A DNA stretch of 14,345 nt from UBA8296 sp031581145 (GTDB taxonomy: Bacteria; Bacteroidota; Rhodothermia; Balneolales; Balneolaceae). The translations under genes and the position numbers were made by a program. Position 1 is the stretch's first letter; every line of letters begins with the position of its first letter. The notes under the pieces were generated by a model, which searched no databases, was not told where the DNA came from, and saw nothing but the letters and a program-made list of their open reading frames with translations. This document shows positions 9,501-14,345 of the stretch, piece by piece. The stretch is taken from assembly GCA_031581145.1 (NCBI GenBank), contig JAVLBP010000023.1, positions 1 through 14,345 on the forward strand. Direction: 5' to 3'.

Positions 9501-9749
9501 TGCCTGATCTGCGGGGACATCGCCACCATGGATCACTAAATCACCTTTTTCATCAATCCTGGTGTACTCCACTCCATTTATTGTCCCAGTATCATTAGGA
9601 TTTTCAGGGTCCGCGGCATCACAGACTATCGTAACGCCATTATCATCTAATAAGTAGAAATTACCATCACTCACTGTCTGTCCAACAACAGTTGAGGTTA
9701 GTAAAAACGATAGTGTAAAGACACTAAAAAAGTAAAGTATAAATCGCAT
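6528..9749 (-). CDS. Mosaic T9SS-secreted surface protein (BspA-like, cadherin-like, FN3 modules)
   Basis: The start is taken at the ATG 9747-9749 because a Sec signal peptide begins there (MRFILYFFSVF..., cleavage near VVGQ). GTG 9803 or ATG 9800 would add a polar leader. The 1073-residue product then reads in blocks. At about 90-186 are BspA/DUF285-type repeats (FNQDISNWDVSSVKNMAYMF and relatives). At about 225-336 is a CSPG-type cadherin-like domain. At about 338-783 are four cadherin-like repeats of about 110 residues each, the first two nearly identical. At about 785-975 are two fibronectin III-like domains. A linker follows, then a type A sorting domain (YPNPFNPTTTIRY, GQRVATLVSG, final TLFLVK). 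The last block directs export by the type IX system and surface attachment or release. The others are adhesive or spacer modules, and no catalytic domain is seen. It is transcribed away from the AraC-type regulator gene. Adhesion or matrix binding is the likely role, but the ligand is unknown. Confidence 0.88.
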   Translation of the reverse strand: MRFILYFFSVFTLSFLLTSTVVGQTVSDGNFYLLDDNGVTIVCDAADPENPNDTGTINGVEYTRIDEKGDLVIHGGDVPADQACTSGVESLVQWFYQTDFNKDISSWDVSSVTGENGMVHTFQDSPFNQDISNWDVSSVKNMAYMFAYNEDFNQDISGWDVSNVEDFQSMFFLAKSFFQDLSGWCVGSSSVNPDEPANFKNSATLFQNKPAYFPNWENPNCANQQVSLDTNDGASVTQGQSVTITGTELSASDPDAGDIINFVIKSVPSYGSLQLSSSTMSVNDTLTQSDLDNDRVKYVHNNSGASTSDQFGFDVQDGLEDGVSAVTGNTFTISIDLLPVISSGQSFTYAAGQSFGVTLGTVSATDDAAVTGFSINSVIGADEQSYTSQEWFTISSDGVVSLTSAGAGEVAANSGAIAPNGFTLSITAEDAGGNSDAESITLSIDVAAPVIVTGQSLYYAASQSSGATLGSVSATDNAAVTDFTINSVTGADEQSYTSQDWFAISSAGVVSLTSAGAGEVAANSGAIAPNGFTLSITAEDAGGNSDTESITLTVDGAAPVIVAGQSLTYSENQTAGQTATTLQVSDDNAVTSLSIDAVTGGDGQNYTAVGYFAASASGVISLTEAGVGSGFVNDFETEPNTFTLTFTTSDAVGNTETESATLTVTNVDEALPLMGADVEQTYAEVQPLGASLAQVTATDNEGITAYELVTVVGADDEDYSEDAWFEISSTGHITLTEAGQDTAVNNYDIAPNSFTLAVVARDAAGNQTEDTTTVTLHIAERVQNAVTPTPMTEAYLSAKPTLSWGEDPLVTQYHVEVYTMVSDTASQDTSLVMADTVTTTSITLPQLDYETTYQWRVRPSNGYSDGLWSAMTSFTTEFVPVVRASLITPAQNASEVDMPTVFTWDSVANAVNYEFQLFTDAMLTEVVSLQTTDTTMTIDTLKANTDYLYRVRAKNQTSMSGWVNHEFTTAAASGVATSTEGKDALPTVYDLSQNYPNPFNPTTTIRYALPQASYVTLTVYNIVGQRVATLVSGTKSAGYHDVRFDASGLGSGAYVYRIQAGAFSQTRTLFLVK
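8047..8706 (-). repeat. 330-bp tandem duplication inside the surface-protein gene
   Basis: Two adjacent in-frame units (about 8047-8376 and 8377-8706) match at an offset of exactly 330 bp, or 110 codons; for example ATCGATTCGG occurs at 8101 and 8431. Long stretches between about 8098 and 8360 are nearly identical to 8428-8690, including silent positions, so the duplication is recent or kept uniform by gene conversion. Each unit encodes one cadherin-like repeat. The remaining two repeats of the series (about 7405-8074) are much more diverged. Confidence 0.9.
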
Positions 9750-9837
9750 TTGAGTCGAATTTGATGAGTTAATAGAAACAACAGATAATCTACCACCCAT
9801 CACACTCGAACGGCCACTAAATCACTTCAAGCAACTA

Positions 9838-9859
9838 TTTAAAAACCCCGGTTTTTAGA
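9838..9859. repeat. AT-flanked inverted repeat in the divergent promoter region
   Basis: AAAAACC and GGTTTTT (9841-9856) are exact reverse complements around two bases, and the symmetry extends weakly outward to 9838-9859. It lies between the divergently transcribed surface-protein and AraC-type genes, about 90 bp from the former. Such symmetry could be an operator. A terminator is less likely because no gene ends here. Confidence 0.3.
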
Positions 9860-9935
9860 AAGACACCCCCTCCCAGCTATGCAAAAAGCGCTCAAGTTAA
9901 CATTTCAATAAGGGCGCCATATTTGGTATCCTTTG

Positions 9936-9953
9936 AGAGGGAAAAAACCCTCT
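9936..9953. repeat. Hairpin with A6 loop upstream of the regulator gene
   Basis: AGAGGG, six A, then CCCTCT form a 6-bp stem with an all-A loop 34 bp upstream of the AraC-type gene start. It could be a leader hairpin in its mRNA or a binding site for a dimeric regulator, possibly the AraC-type protein itself. Nothing else supports a choice. Confidence 0.3.
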
Positions 9954-9987
9954 AGTTGCGCACATCACACTACGTTCTCACAAACAC

Positions 9988-11121
9988 ATGCTCAGTGTCA
10001 CAGAAAGCATCCTTGCTGCGGGCATTTTTTTGCCTTTACTCGTTGTTGTAAAAACATTCTTTCAGGAGAAGAAAAATGCAAGCCTAACGGTACTTCATGT
10101 ACTGTTTCAATTCCTGATTCTAGCTCAGGTTGTGTACTTCTTTAGCGCCCAAAATATTTTGACGGGCAATCCACATCTACTAAGAGTGTTTTACCCCATT
10201 GCATTGCTCTCGCCCCTGCTTTTTTATCTGTATGTATACATTACACTGCACAACAAGCTAAACCGATACCTCATAGGGTATCTGCTGTTGTCCACAGGCC
10301 TTGTCTACATCAATTATATCCCCATTTACACCTTAGATATTAATTCAAAGGTGGCCATCATTACCTCGCTTACGAAACCCAGCGACATACTTACCCAAAC
10401 ACAAGGCTACGTACCCGAAGCTGTTGTGTCAATATTTCGGATTGCCAATTCGGTGTTTTTCTTGGGCTTGACCGTCTCCGCAATTGCTCGCAACACCACA
10501 CTAAAGCAACCGGGCTACCGAAGAGTCTTTTGGTGGTTGCTTACGTTCAGTACGCTGACGGCGGTATCCTTGGTGATCGAATCCGTGTCCATTATTGAGT
10601 TCACGTTTTTGACAAGCCCGTTTGTAGCAAGCAATCAGGTATTGGTGACCTCCATTTGGGCATTGTGTTGGTTGGGGATTTCGGTGTATAAGCTCCTTGA
10701 GCCCTACGCCTCGGCTGAAATCACGCAGTATGGTGCCAGTACCTATTATCAAGCCACGGGTGATACGTTTGCAGATCAATCCGAAGGCATCCAAAAGGAA
10801 GCCCTCGACCAATACCTTCGGGATCAAAGCTGCAGTGATCCTACGTTTAGCAGGCTTAATATTGCCGCCTATTTTGGCCTCACACTGGAAGCCTTGGCTC
10901 AACTCATCGATGAAATCTATGCGTTGAAGGTCAAAGATTTGATCAACACCTTTCGAGCCAAGGAGATGGCCTCGCGTATTCTTGCCGGTGATTTAGAGAA
11001 AATGAGTGTGGAAACCCTCGCCAGTGAATGTGCGTTTAACAACATAGGTACAGCTTACAAAGCGTTTAAGTTAGAAACGGGCACAACCCCTGCTAAGTTC
11101 GAGAAAGACCGACGCTCTTAA
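9988..11121 (+). CDS. Seven-helix membrane-anchored AraC-family transcriptional regulator
   Basis: The 377-residue product has about seven predicted membrane helices in its first 238 residues (roughly 7-24, 33-52, 64-87, 93-115, 145-166, 180-202, 219-238). A soluble linker follows, then an AraC-type double helix-turn-helix domain (about 285-377). In that domain IAAYFGLTLEALAQLI fits the first HTH, FRAKEMASRILAG the connecting helix, and MSVETLASECAFNN with AYKAFKLETGTTPAKF the second HTH and its signature. This 7TM-AraC layout is common in Bacteroidota and relatives. The membrane part is thought to sense a signal while the protein binds DNA at the membrane. The gene is divergent from the surface-protein gene and 25 nt upstream of the esterase gene, so both are candidate targets. 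The ATG at 9988 is the first in frame and has no Shine-Dalgarno sequence. The signal is unknown. Confidence 0.85.
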   Translation: MLSVTESILAAGIFLPLLVVVKTFFQEKKNASLTVLHVLFQFLILAQVVYFFSAQNILTGNPHLLRVFYPIALLSPLLFYLYVYITLHNKLNRYLIGYLLLSTGLVYINYIPIYTLDINSKVAIITSLTKPSDILTQTQGYVPEAVVSIFRIANSVFFLGLTVSAIARNTTLKQPGYRRVFWWLLTFSTLTAVSLVIESVSIIEFTFLTSPFVASNQVLVTSIWALCWLGISVYKLLEPYASAEITQYGASTYYQATGDTFADQSEGIQKEALDQYLRDQSCSDPTFSRLNIAAYFGLTLEALAQLIDEIYALKVKDLINTFRAKEMASRILAGDLEKMSVETLASECAFNNIGTAYKAFKLETGTTPAKFEKDRRS

Positions 11122-11146
11122 GCATCTCCAACACAACAATATCGCT

Positions 11147-12034
11147 TTGGGCAAATTCACCACTTTTTTGGCATATGCAATGATGCTTTTGGTGGCTTCT
11201 AGCTGCAACAACAACGTAGGCACGGAGGAAGTCGACCCACTTGAAGACGGAGATCGTCGATTTATACGTCAAGGTGAGACAACGCGCGAGTATCTGTTGC
11301 AAGTCCCAGACACCTATTCTGTGACGGAGCCTGCTCCCTTAATTATCAACATGCACGGCTATGGTGGCAATGTGGATGATTATCGAAAGTATGTGGGTGG
11401 TGAAACCGGTTTACAGCTACTGGCCGACCAACGCGAATTTTTTGTGGCGTACCCTCAGGCATACCTGCGAGATGGACTCGGCGAACGGTTTTGGCAGACA
11501 GGTGATAATGGTGAGCAAGATATTGCCAAAAACGATGTCTATTATATCGAGCGACTCCTTGCCGATATCAAAGCCGAGTATAATATCGACGAGGAACAGA
11601 TTTTTGCGCTTGGGTTTTCCAATGGCGGAATGATGGCCTACAGTCTTGGGTGCAACCGTGGGGATGTATTTGCGGCCGTTGGCGGTATGGCTACGACGAT
11701 GATCCCTGAGGAATGCAACAAAAACCACACCCCGTCCATTATCGCGTTTCATGGGACCGATGACAGCGTCCTGCCGTATGAAGGCAACGTGGCATGGCAA
11801 GCTGTTCCCGACGTAATGGAGTTCTGGGCTGATCACAATGGGCTGTCAACGCAAGATCTGCAATCCACGACCTACGATGAAGGAGCAGTTCGACTTGAAG
11901 TCTATCCCGGTGATGAAGCCTCAGTAGTACTATATACCATCGAAGGGGGAGGACACGTGTGGTTTAGCAGGGATATCAACGGTCGAACACCCAATGAAAT
12001 TCTGTGGGATTTCTTGGAAGATATCCGCCTTTGA
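11147..12034 (+). CDS. Lipoprotein esterase of the LpqC/PHB depolymerase type (alpha/beta hydrolase)
   Basis: The start is a TTG (11147-11149). Only this start gives a full lipoprotein signal (MGKFTTFLAYAMMLLVASSC, acylated Cys20), because the internal ATGs leave no basic n-region. The 295-residue product is an alpha/beta hydrolase. It has an HGYGG oxyanion-hole segment (about 70-74), the nucleophile elbow GFSNGG with Ser158, the acid in FHGTDDSVLPY (probably Asp206) and the catalytic His270 in EGGGHVW. This matches the LpqC/PHB depolymerase and feruloyl-esterase-like group (COG3509 type), which cleaves ester bonds in polyesters or esterified polysaccharides. The substrate here cannot be told. 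It follows the AraC-type gene by 25 nt on the same strand and is probably co-transcribed and co-regulated with it. The protein should be anchored in the envelope. Confidence 0.82.
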   Translation: MGKFTTFLAYAMMLLVASSCNNNVGTEEVDPLEDGDRRFIRQGETTREYLLQVPDTYSVTEPAPLIINMHGYGGNVDDYRKYVGGETGLQLLADQREFFVAYPQAYLRDGLGERFWQTGDNGEQDIAKNDVYYIERLLADIKAEYNIDEEQIFALGFSNGGMMAYSLGCNRGDVFAAVGGMATTMIPEECNKNHTPSIIAFHGTDDSVLPYEGNVAWQAVPDVMEFWADHNGLSTQDLQSTTYDEGAVRLEVYPGDEASVVLYTIEGGGHVWFSRDINGRTPNEILWDFLEDIRL

Positions 12035-12083
12035 TTGGGGAATGGATGTCGGAAATTATCGAAATAGATATTAGATTATTTGT

Positions 12084-12326
12084 ATGGATACAGTAGACAA
12101 AATTCGCAACGGGCTGATTGATAAAATCCTATCTATCAAGGACAGAGATGTTCTTGTTGCCCTAAATACGTTGATTTCTTCTGAAGCTAAAGAGGATGAC
12201 ATCATTGAGCTGTCCTCTGATCAAAAGAAAATGCTTGAATTGAGTGAAGAGGATATAAAACATGGCCGTCTAATTTCGCAGGAAGCAATGGACAAACGAA
12301 ATCTTGAATGGCTAAACGAGATGTAA
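12084..12326 (+). CDS. Antitoxin component of a RelE/ParE-type toxin-antitoxin module
   Basis: The 80-residue acidic product resembles the short antitoxins paired with RelE/ParE-type toxins in Bacteroidota and relatives. It has an N-terminal helix-rich part (residues 1-34) with KIRNGLIDKILSIKDRDVL, then an acidic linker and a C-terminal helix (LSEEDIKHGRLISQEAMDKR...WLNEM) of the kind that wraps the toxin. The call rests on this pattern and on the overlapping toxin-like start downstream: its stop overlaps that ATG by 19 nt, the usual arrangement. The toxin is truncated, so the antitoxin now appears to be an orphan. Confidence 0.65.
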   Translation: MDTVDKIRNGLIDKILSIKDRDVLVALNTLISSEAKEDDIIELSSDQKKMLELSEEDIKHGRLISQEAMDKRNLEWLNEM

Positions 12327-12388
12327 AATGGACTCGGACTGCTGATCTACAATTTGCAGGACTCCCTACCCCTTGGCTACACTCATAA
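12308..12388 (+). pseudogene. Truncated RelE/ParE-like toxin remnant
   Basis: An ATG inside the end of the antitoxin gene opens a frame of only 26 codons. Its first 18 residues, MAKRDVKWTRTADLQFAG, resemble the N-terminus of RelE/ParE-family toxins (basic start, W-T/S-x-x-A-x-x-Q-F pattern). The rest (LPTPWLHS, then stop) is unrelated and is read antisense through the end of the convergent lipoprotein gene. Toxins of this family are usually 90-105 residues, so about 80% is missing and the product should be inactive. The break lies near 12358-12368. Deletion or an inserted segment could be the cause. Confidence 0.6.
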
Positions 12389-12926
12389 ATGCTGTTAACG
12401 CTTTATCTACTTCAACCACAGACTGCTCTATCGCATCTTTGATGAGCGAAACCCGAAGTGAGTCCAGGTCATTGCTGTCAAATGGGGAGGGTGCCCCACC
12501 GTAGCCTGAGGTTTGCTTCTCTTTATACTTAGATTCGGTGATTTCAAACTGATCGCTAAAGCGTTCGCCTGCATACGCTGCATTGACCTGCACTGTGACA
12601 ATCGCACTGGTGAACTCCGTAGTTCCTGTTTTGAGCGTCCCATCATTTGGATCGGCAATATTTTCATTGATAGCCACACTCAGCAAAATCACTTCTAGGT
12701 CCATGGATTCGGGTGCTTCTGCATTGAACGAACTTGCGACATACGACTCCCATTGCTCAGAAAATACGCCATTCGCGGCCACAGTGTAGGTTTGATTGCC
12801 TCCATTATCGAGCTCAAGTGGCACGAGTGTTGCATTGACTGCAGTCTCCTTCATGACAAATGAAGAGGATGCGCATCCGCTTAAAGCGAGTGCCAAAAGG
12901 AGGAATAATGAAGTTTTGAGAGACAT
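12366..12926 (-). CDS. Lipoprotein of unknown function
   Basis: The 186-residue product starts with a clear lipoprotein signal (LALALSGC, Cys18). I do not recognise the family. The mature part has alternating hydrophobic strands (MDLEVILLSVAI, FTSAIVTVQVNAAY), which suggests a beta-rich fold. A short Gly/Ser/Pro-rich segment (SGYGGAPSPFDS) and a C-terminal amphipathic helix (LRVSLIKDAIEQSVVEVDKALTAFM) follow. This layout recalls small envelope lipoproteins that assist outer-membrane assembly, but that is only a resemblance. The gene converges on the antitoxin/toxin remnant, its stop lies inside the toxin remnant, and it is divergent from phhA. The normal start is the ATG at 12924-12926 and no Shine-Dalgarno sequence is seen. 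Confidence 0.8.
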   Translation of the reverse strand: MSLKTSLFLLLALALSGCASSSFVMKETAVNATLVPLELDNGGNQTYTVAANGVFSEQWESYVASSFNAEAPESMDLEVILLSVAINENIADPNDGTLKTGTTEFTSAIVTVQVNAAYAGERFSDQFEITESKYKEKQTSGYGGAPSPFDSNDLDSLRVSLIKDAIEQSVVEVDKALTAFMSVAKG

Positions 12927-13221
12927 GTCTTGAATAAAGGTCGTGTGGAGAGTTGAATACGTCGAACTGTTTTATGCCTTTATAAAACAGCTGAGCAAGA
13001 TTGATCATACCTGACTTTGATAAATCGTACCTAATCGACATCCTACCATAAAATAGTAAGTCTTTCGCTCAGACATTCAAAGCGTACGAGGACGATACCA
13101 AAATGATCTCTGCCCCTTCCAGATAGCGTTTTGCTTTTGACCATGGACGAGGAAGGCAACATTCATATCTTCCGTTTGGGTCAAAACCTCTACACTGTAA
13201 CAATTTATCCCCACTCTACCG
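12927..13221. other. Divergent intergenic region between the lipoprotein gene and phhA
   Basis: This region should hold the promoters of both divergent genes, but no confident promoter match was found. It contains an inverted repeat (12967-12990) and a short protein-like open frame (13107-13283), listed separately. Confidence 0.5.
12967..12990. repeat. Perfect 9-bp inverted repeat upstream of the unknown lipoprotein
   Basis: CTGTTTTAT and ATAAAACAG flank a 6-nt spacer, about 40 bp upstream of the minus-strand lipoprotein start. The exact symmetry fits an operator for a dimeric regulator or a leader hairpin. Neither orientation has a following T-run, so termination is unlikely. Confidence 0.4.
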
Positions 13222-13283
13222 ATGGACAATACCCGCAAGCGCCCTTCAGAACAAATTTACAGCGACTACACCCAAGAAGATTT
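13107..13283 (+). other. Short protein-like open frame upstream of phhA, possible gene remnant
   Basis: After a stop at 13104-13106 this frame is open to a TGA at 13284-13286. The part before phhA reads like a real protein edge (SVLLLTMDEEGNIHIF, then RLGQNLYTVTIYPHS), with an alternating beta-strand pattern. It could start at the ATG 13143 and would then overlap phhA by 65 nt in another frame. I do not recognise it. It may be the remnant of a decayed gene or chance. Confidence 0.2.
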
Positions 13284-13950
13284 TGAAGTATGGAAGCTTC
13301 TATATGACCGTCAGATGGAGTTTTTGAAGGGCAAGGTAGCCGATGAATTTATCGAGGCTATAGATCAAGTGGGCTTCACCTCCGCTGAGATTCCACATTT
13401 TGAGAGGGTGAACCAGCGCCTTGCAGAAGCCACGGGTTGGAAGATCAAAACCGTGCCAAATATCGCAGAAGCAGACGTGTTTTTCGAAAATCTTGCCAAC
13501 AAAACATTTACCGCCACTTGTTGGCTCCGCTCCATGGACGAAATTGATTATCTAGAAGAGCCTGATATGTTCCATGACGTGTTTGCACATACGCCCCTCC
13601 TAAGCAACGAATCCTACACCGAATTTTTTCAAGCTATGGGAGCGATTGCTCTTGATGTGATCGATGACCCCGAAAAAGTCAAGATGTTGCAGCGACTCTA
13701 TTGGTTTACGATCGAATTTGGGCTCATTCAGAGCGGTGAGGATCTCAAGATATACGGTGCAGGTATTGTTTCTTCAAAAGGAGAGTCTGAACATGCGTTG
13801 TCGGACGACTCTGAAAAGCGGGCCTATAATGTCGAGCAAATCATGGCGCACGACTTTCGGACCGATATTATTCAGGACACCTACTATGTGATTGAGTCGT
13901 TCGATGAACTCACCTCATCATTACCACGTATCAAGGAGCTAGTCGCTTGA
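13222..13950 (+). CDS. phhA: Phenylalanine 4-hydroxylase (pterin- and iron-dependent)
   Basis: The 242-residue product is a single catalytic domain of the biopterin-dependent aromatic amino acid hydroxylases. It converts phenylalanine to tyrosine with O2, tetrahydropterin and non-heme Fe(II) in the cytoplasm. The iron ligands are visible as His118 and His123 in MFHDVFAH and Glu165 in YWFTIEFGL. The flanking YTQEDFEVWKLLYDRQ, IPHFERVNQRLAEATGW and YGAGIVSSKGE motifs are also typical of bacterial PhhA. The length fits the monomeric bacterial type, which lacks the ACT regulatory domain of the animal enzymes. The ATG at 13222 agrees with the family N-terminus. No pterin dehydratase gene (phhB) is adjacent, so cofactor recycling must be encoded elsewhere. 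The gene appears to be transcribed alone. Confidence 0.95.
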   Translation: MDNTRKRPSEQIYSDYTQEDFEVWKLLYDRQMEFLKGKVADEFIEAIDQVGFTSAEIPHFERVNQRLAEATGWKIKTVPNIAEADVFFENLANKTFTATCWLRSMDEIDYLEEPDMFHDVFAHTPLLSNESYTEFFQAMGAIALDVIDDPEKVKMLQRLYWFTIEFGLIQSGEDLKIYGAGIVSSKGESEHALSDDSEKRAYNVEQIMAHDFRTDIIQDTYYVIESFDELTSSLPRIKELVA

Positions 13951-13997
13951 TTGAGACGGTCGCATTATCTATCAAGACGCTACGTCGAAGCAGTCGC

Positions 13998-14024
13998 TTG
14001 ATCTAAAAGTCGCGATCAATTTTT
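13998..14024 (+). terminator. Weak intrinsic terminator candidate after phhA
   Basis: TTGATC (13998-14003) and GATCAA (14014-14019) form a 6-bp stem with a 10-nt loop followed by TTTTT, 48 bp beyond the phhA stop. The stem is short and AT-containing. It overlaps the 3' end of the small convergent gene. Confidence 0.4.
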
Positions 14025-14179
14025 GGGTATCGGGAGAAATTACCCATTCCGTCATAGTCCACGGAATCCGGCACCTTGGTTTTTGGCTTCACAGGTTTCT
14101 CCTCCTTGTAGGATAATGCAACACCCACCAACAACATACCAAACATCGCTGCACCAAGGACTAAAATTGTAATATTCAT
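14003..14179 (-). CDS. Small single-helix membrane protein (58 residues), unknown function
   Basis: The minus-strand ATG at 14177-14179 opens a 58-codon frame ending at TAG 14003-14005. The product has one N-terminal membrane helix (ITILVLGAAMFGMLLVGVAL, residues 3-22). A Lys/Glu/Pro-rich stretch follows (YKEEKPVKPKTKVP), then a polar tail with DYDGMGNFSRYPKIDRDF. The clean helix, the positive residues just after it and the protein-like composition argue that the gene is real despite its size. I do not recognise the family. It lies about 97 nt downstream of another minus-strand gene whose last codons enter at the right edge, so it may be an accessory subunit of that neighbour's complex. Its 3' end converges on phhA. 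Confidence 0.6.
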   Translation of the reverse strand: MNITILVLGAAMFGMLLVGVALSYKEEKPVKPKTKVPDSVDYDGMGNFSRYPKIDRDF

Positions 14180-14181
14180 AT

Positions 14182-14282
14182 GCGTATTGCTTTAAGTTCA
14201 GTATTCGTAAGCGTATCGCTAGAAACTATGCATGAGCGCATCGCTAGAAATTCAGCATAAGCGCCTCGCTTAAAATTCAGTA
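14182..14282. repeat. Four imperfect tandem repeats of about 25 bp with hairpin cores
   Basis: Units lie at 14182-14209 (most diverged, 28 bp), 14210-14234, 14235-14259 and 14260-14282. Each of the last three starts with AGCG, three variable bases and CGCT, a 4-bp hairpin core, followed by an A-rich part and usually TTCAG. The array fills the spacer between the gene entering at the right edge and the small membrane-protein gene, and its last unit covers the former's stop codon. There are no constant-length unique spacers, so it is not a CRISPR array. Confidence 0.7.
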
Positions 14283-14345
14283 AGTGTAATGAATATCACG
14301 ACGGATTCGTTCGTCGCGCCCGTCTGGTGTGGGTCTGGAGAATGC
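14277..14345 (-). CDS. C-terminal end of an unidentified minus-strand gene (partial)
   Basis: Reading leftward from the right edge, one minus-strand frame is open for 22 codons (AFSRPTPDGRDERIRRDI, then HYTY) and ends at TGA 14277-14279. The charged, protein-like composition and same-strand small gene downstream suggest a real C-terminal tail, but the piece is too short to identify or to exclude chance. Confidence 0.4.
   Translation of the reverse strand, partial: AFSRPTPDGRDERIRRDIHYTY

Noticed and set aside
9750..9803. Upstream starts (GTG 9803, ATG 9800) for the surface-protein gene
   Set aside because: They place 17-18 polar residues before a normal signal peptide. The ATG at 9749 gives a proper signal at once.
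10501..10902. 133-codon minus-strand frame inside the AraC-type gene
   Set aside because: It is antisense to the last membrane helices, the linker and the start of the DNA-binding domain, is rich in Arg/Gly/Gln and has no domain.
12814..13041. 75-codon minus-strand frame overlapping the start of the unknown lipoprotein
   Set aside because: Half of it is an out-of-frame reading of the lipoprotein signal region and it shows no domain or conserved pattern.
14182..14282. CRISPR array
   Set aside because: The repeats are contiguous, with no unique spacers of constant length, and no cas genes are near.

Overview
The window looks like chromosomal DNA from the Bacteroidota/Balneolota/Rhodothermota side of the FCB group. 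The evidence is a SusC/SusD outer-membrane pair, a surface protein whose C-terminal sorting domain carries YPNPFNPTTTIRY (a form common in Balneolota, Rhodothermota and Ignavibacteria), a seven-helix membrane AraC-type regulator, many lipoproteins, and mostly absent Shine-Dalgarno sequences ahead of the genes. The exact genus cannot be fixed from the sequence.

Positions 1-6238 (minus strand) form one probable operon: susC (3218-6238), susD (1549-3198), a lipoprotein of the Ca2+-dependent phosphoinositide phospholipase C family (269-1441), and the start of a metallophosphoesterase lipoprotein that runs off the left edge (1-195). It has the layout of a polysaccharide utilization locus but no glycoside hydrolase. 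Both enzymes act on phosphoesters, so the locus may take up and dephosphorylate a phospholipid head group or inositol phosphate. This is the most interesting system in the window.

Positions 6239-6527 are intergenic. They hold a perfect 12-bp palindrome upstream of susC, a stretch matching the T-arm and 3' acceptor strand of a tRNA with no 5' half (a possible integration scar), and a long-loop inverted repeat just after the next gene. Positions 6528-9749 (minus) encode a mosaic type IX-secreted surface protein with BspA-like repeats, cadherin-like repeats including a near-identical 330-bp tandem pair, two fibronectin III-like domains and the sorting domain.

Divergent from it on the plus strand are a 7TM-AraC regulator (9988-11121) and a lipoprotein esterase of the LpqC/PHB depolymerase type (11147-12034, TTG start), probably co-transcribed. 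Then come an antitoxin gene (12084-12326) and a toxin cut off after about 18 recognisable residues (12308-12388), which meets a convergent lipoprotein of unknown function (12366-12926, minus). Phenylalanine 4-hydroxylase (13222-13950, plus) follows. The right end holds a 58-residue single-helix protein (14003-14179, minus), four imperfect tandem repeats with hairpin potential, and the last 22 codons of another minus-strand gene.
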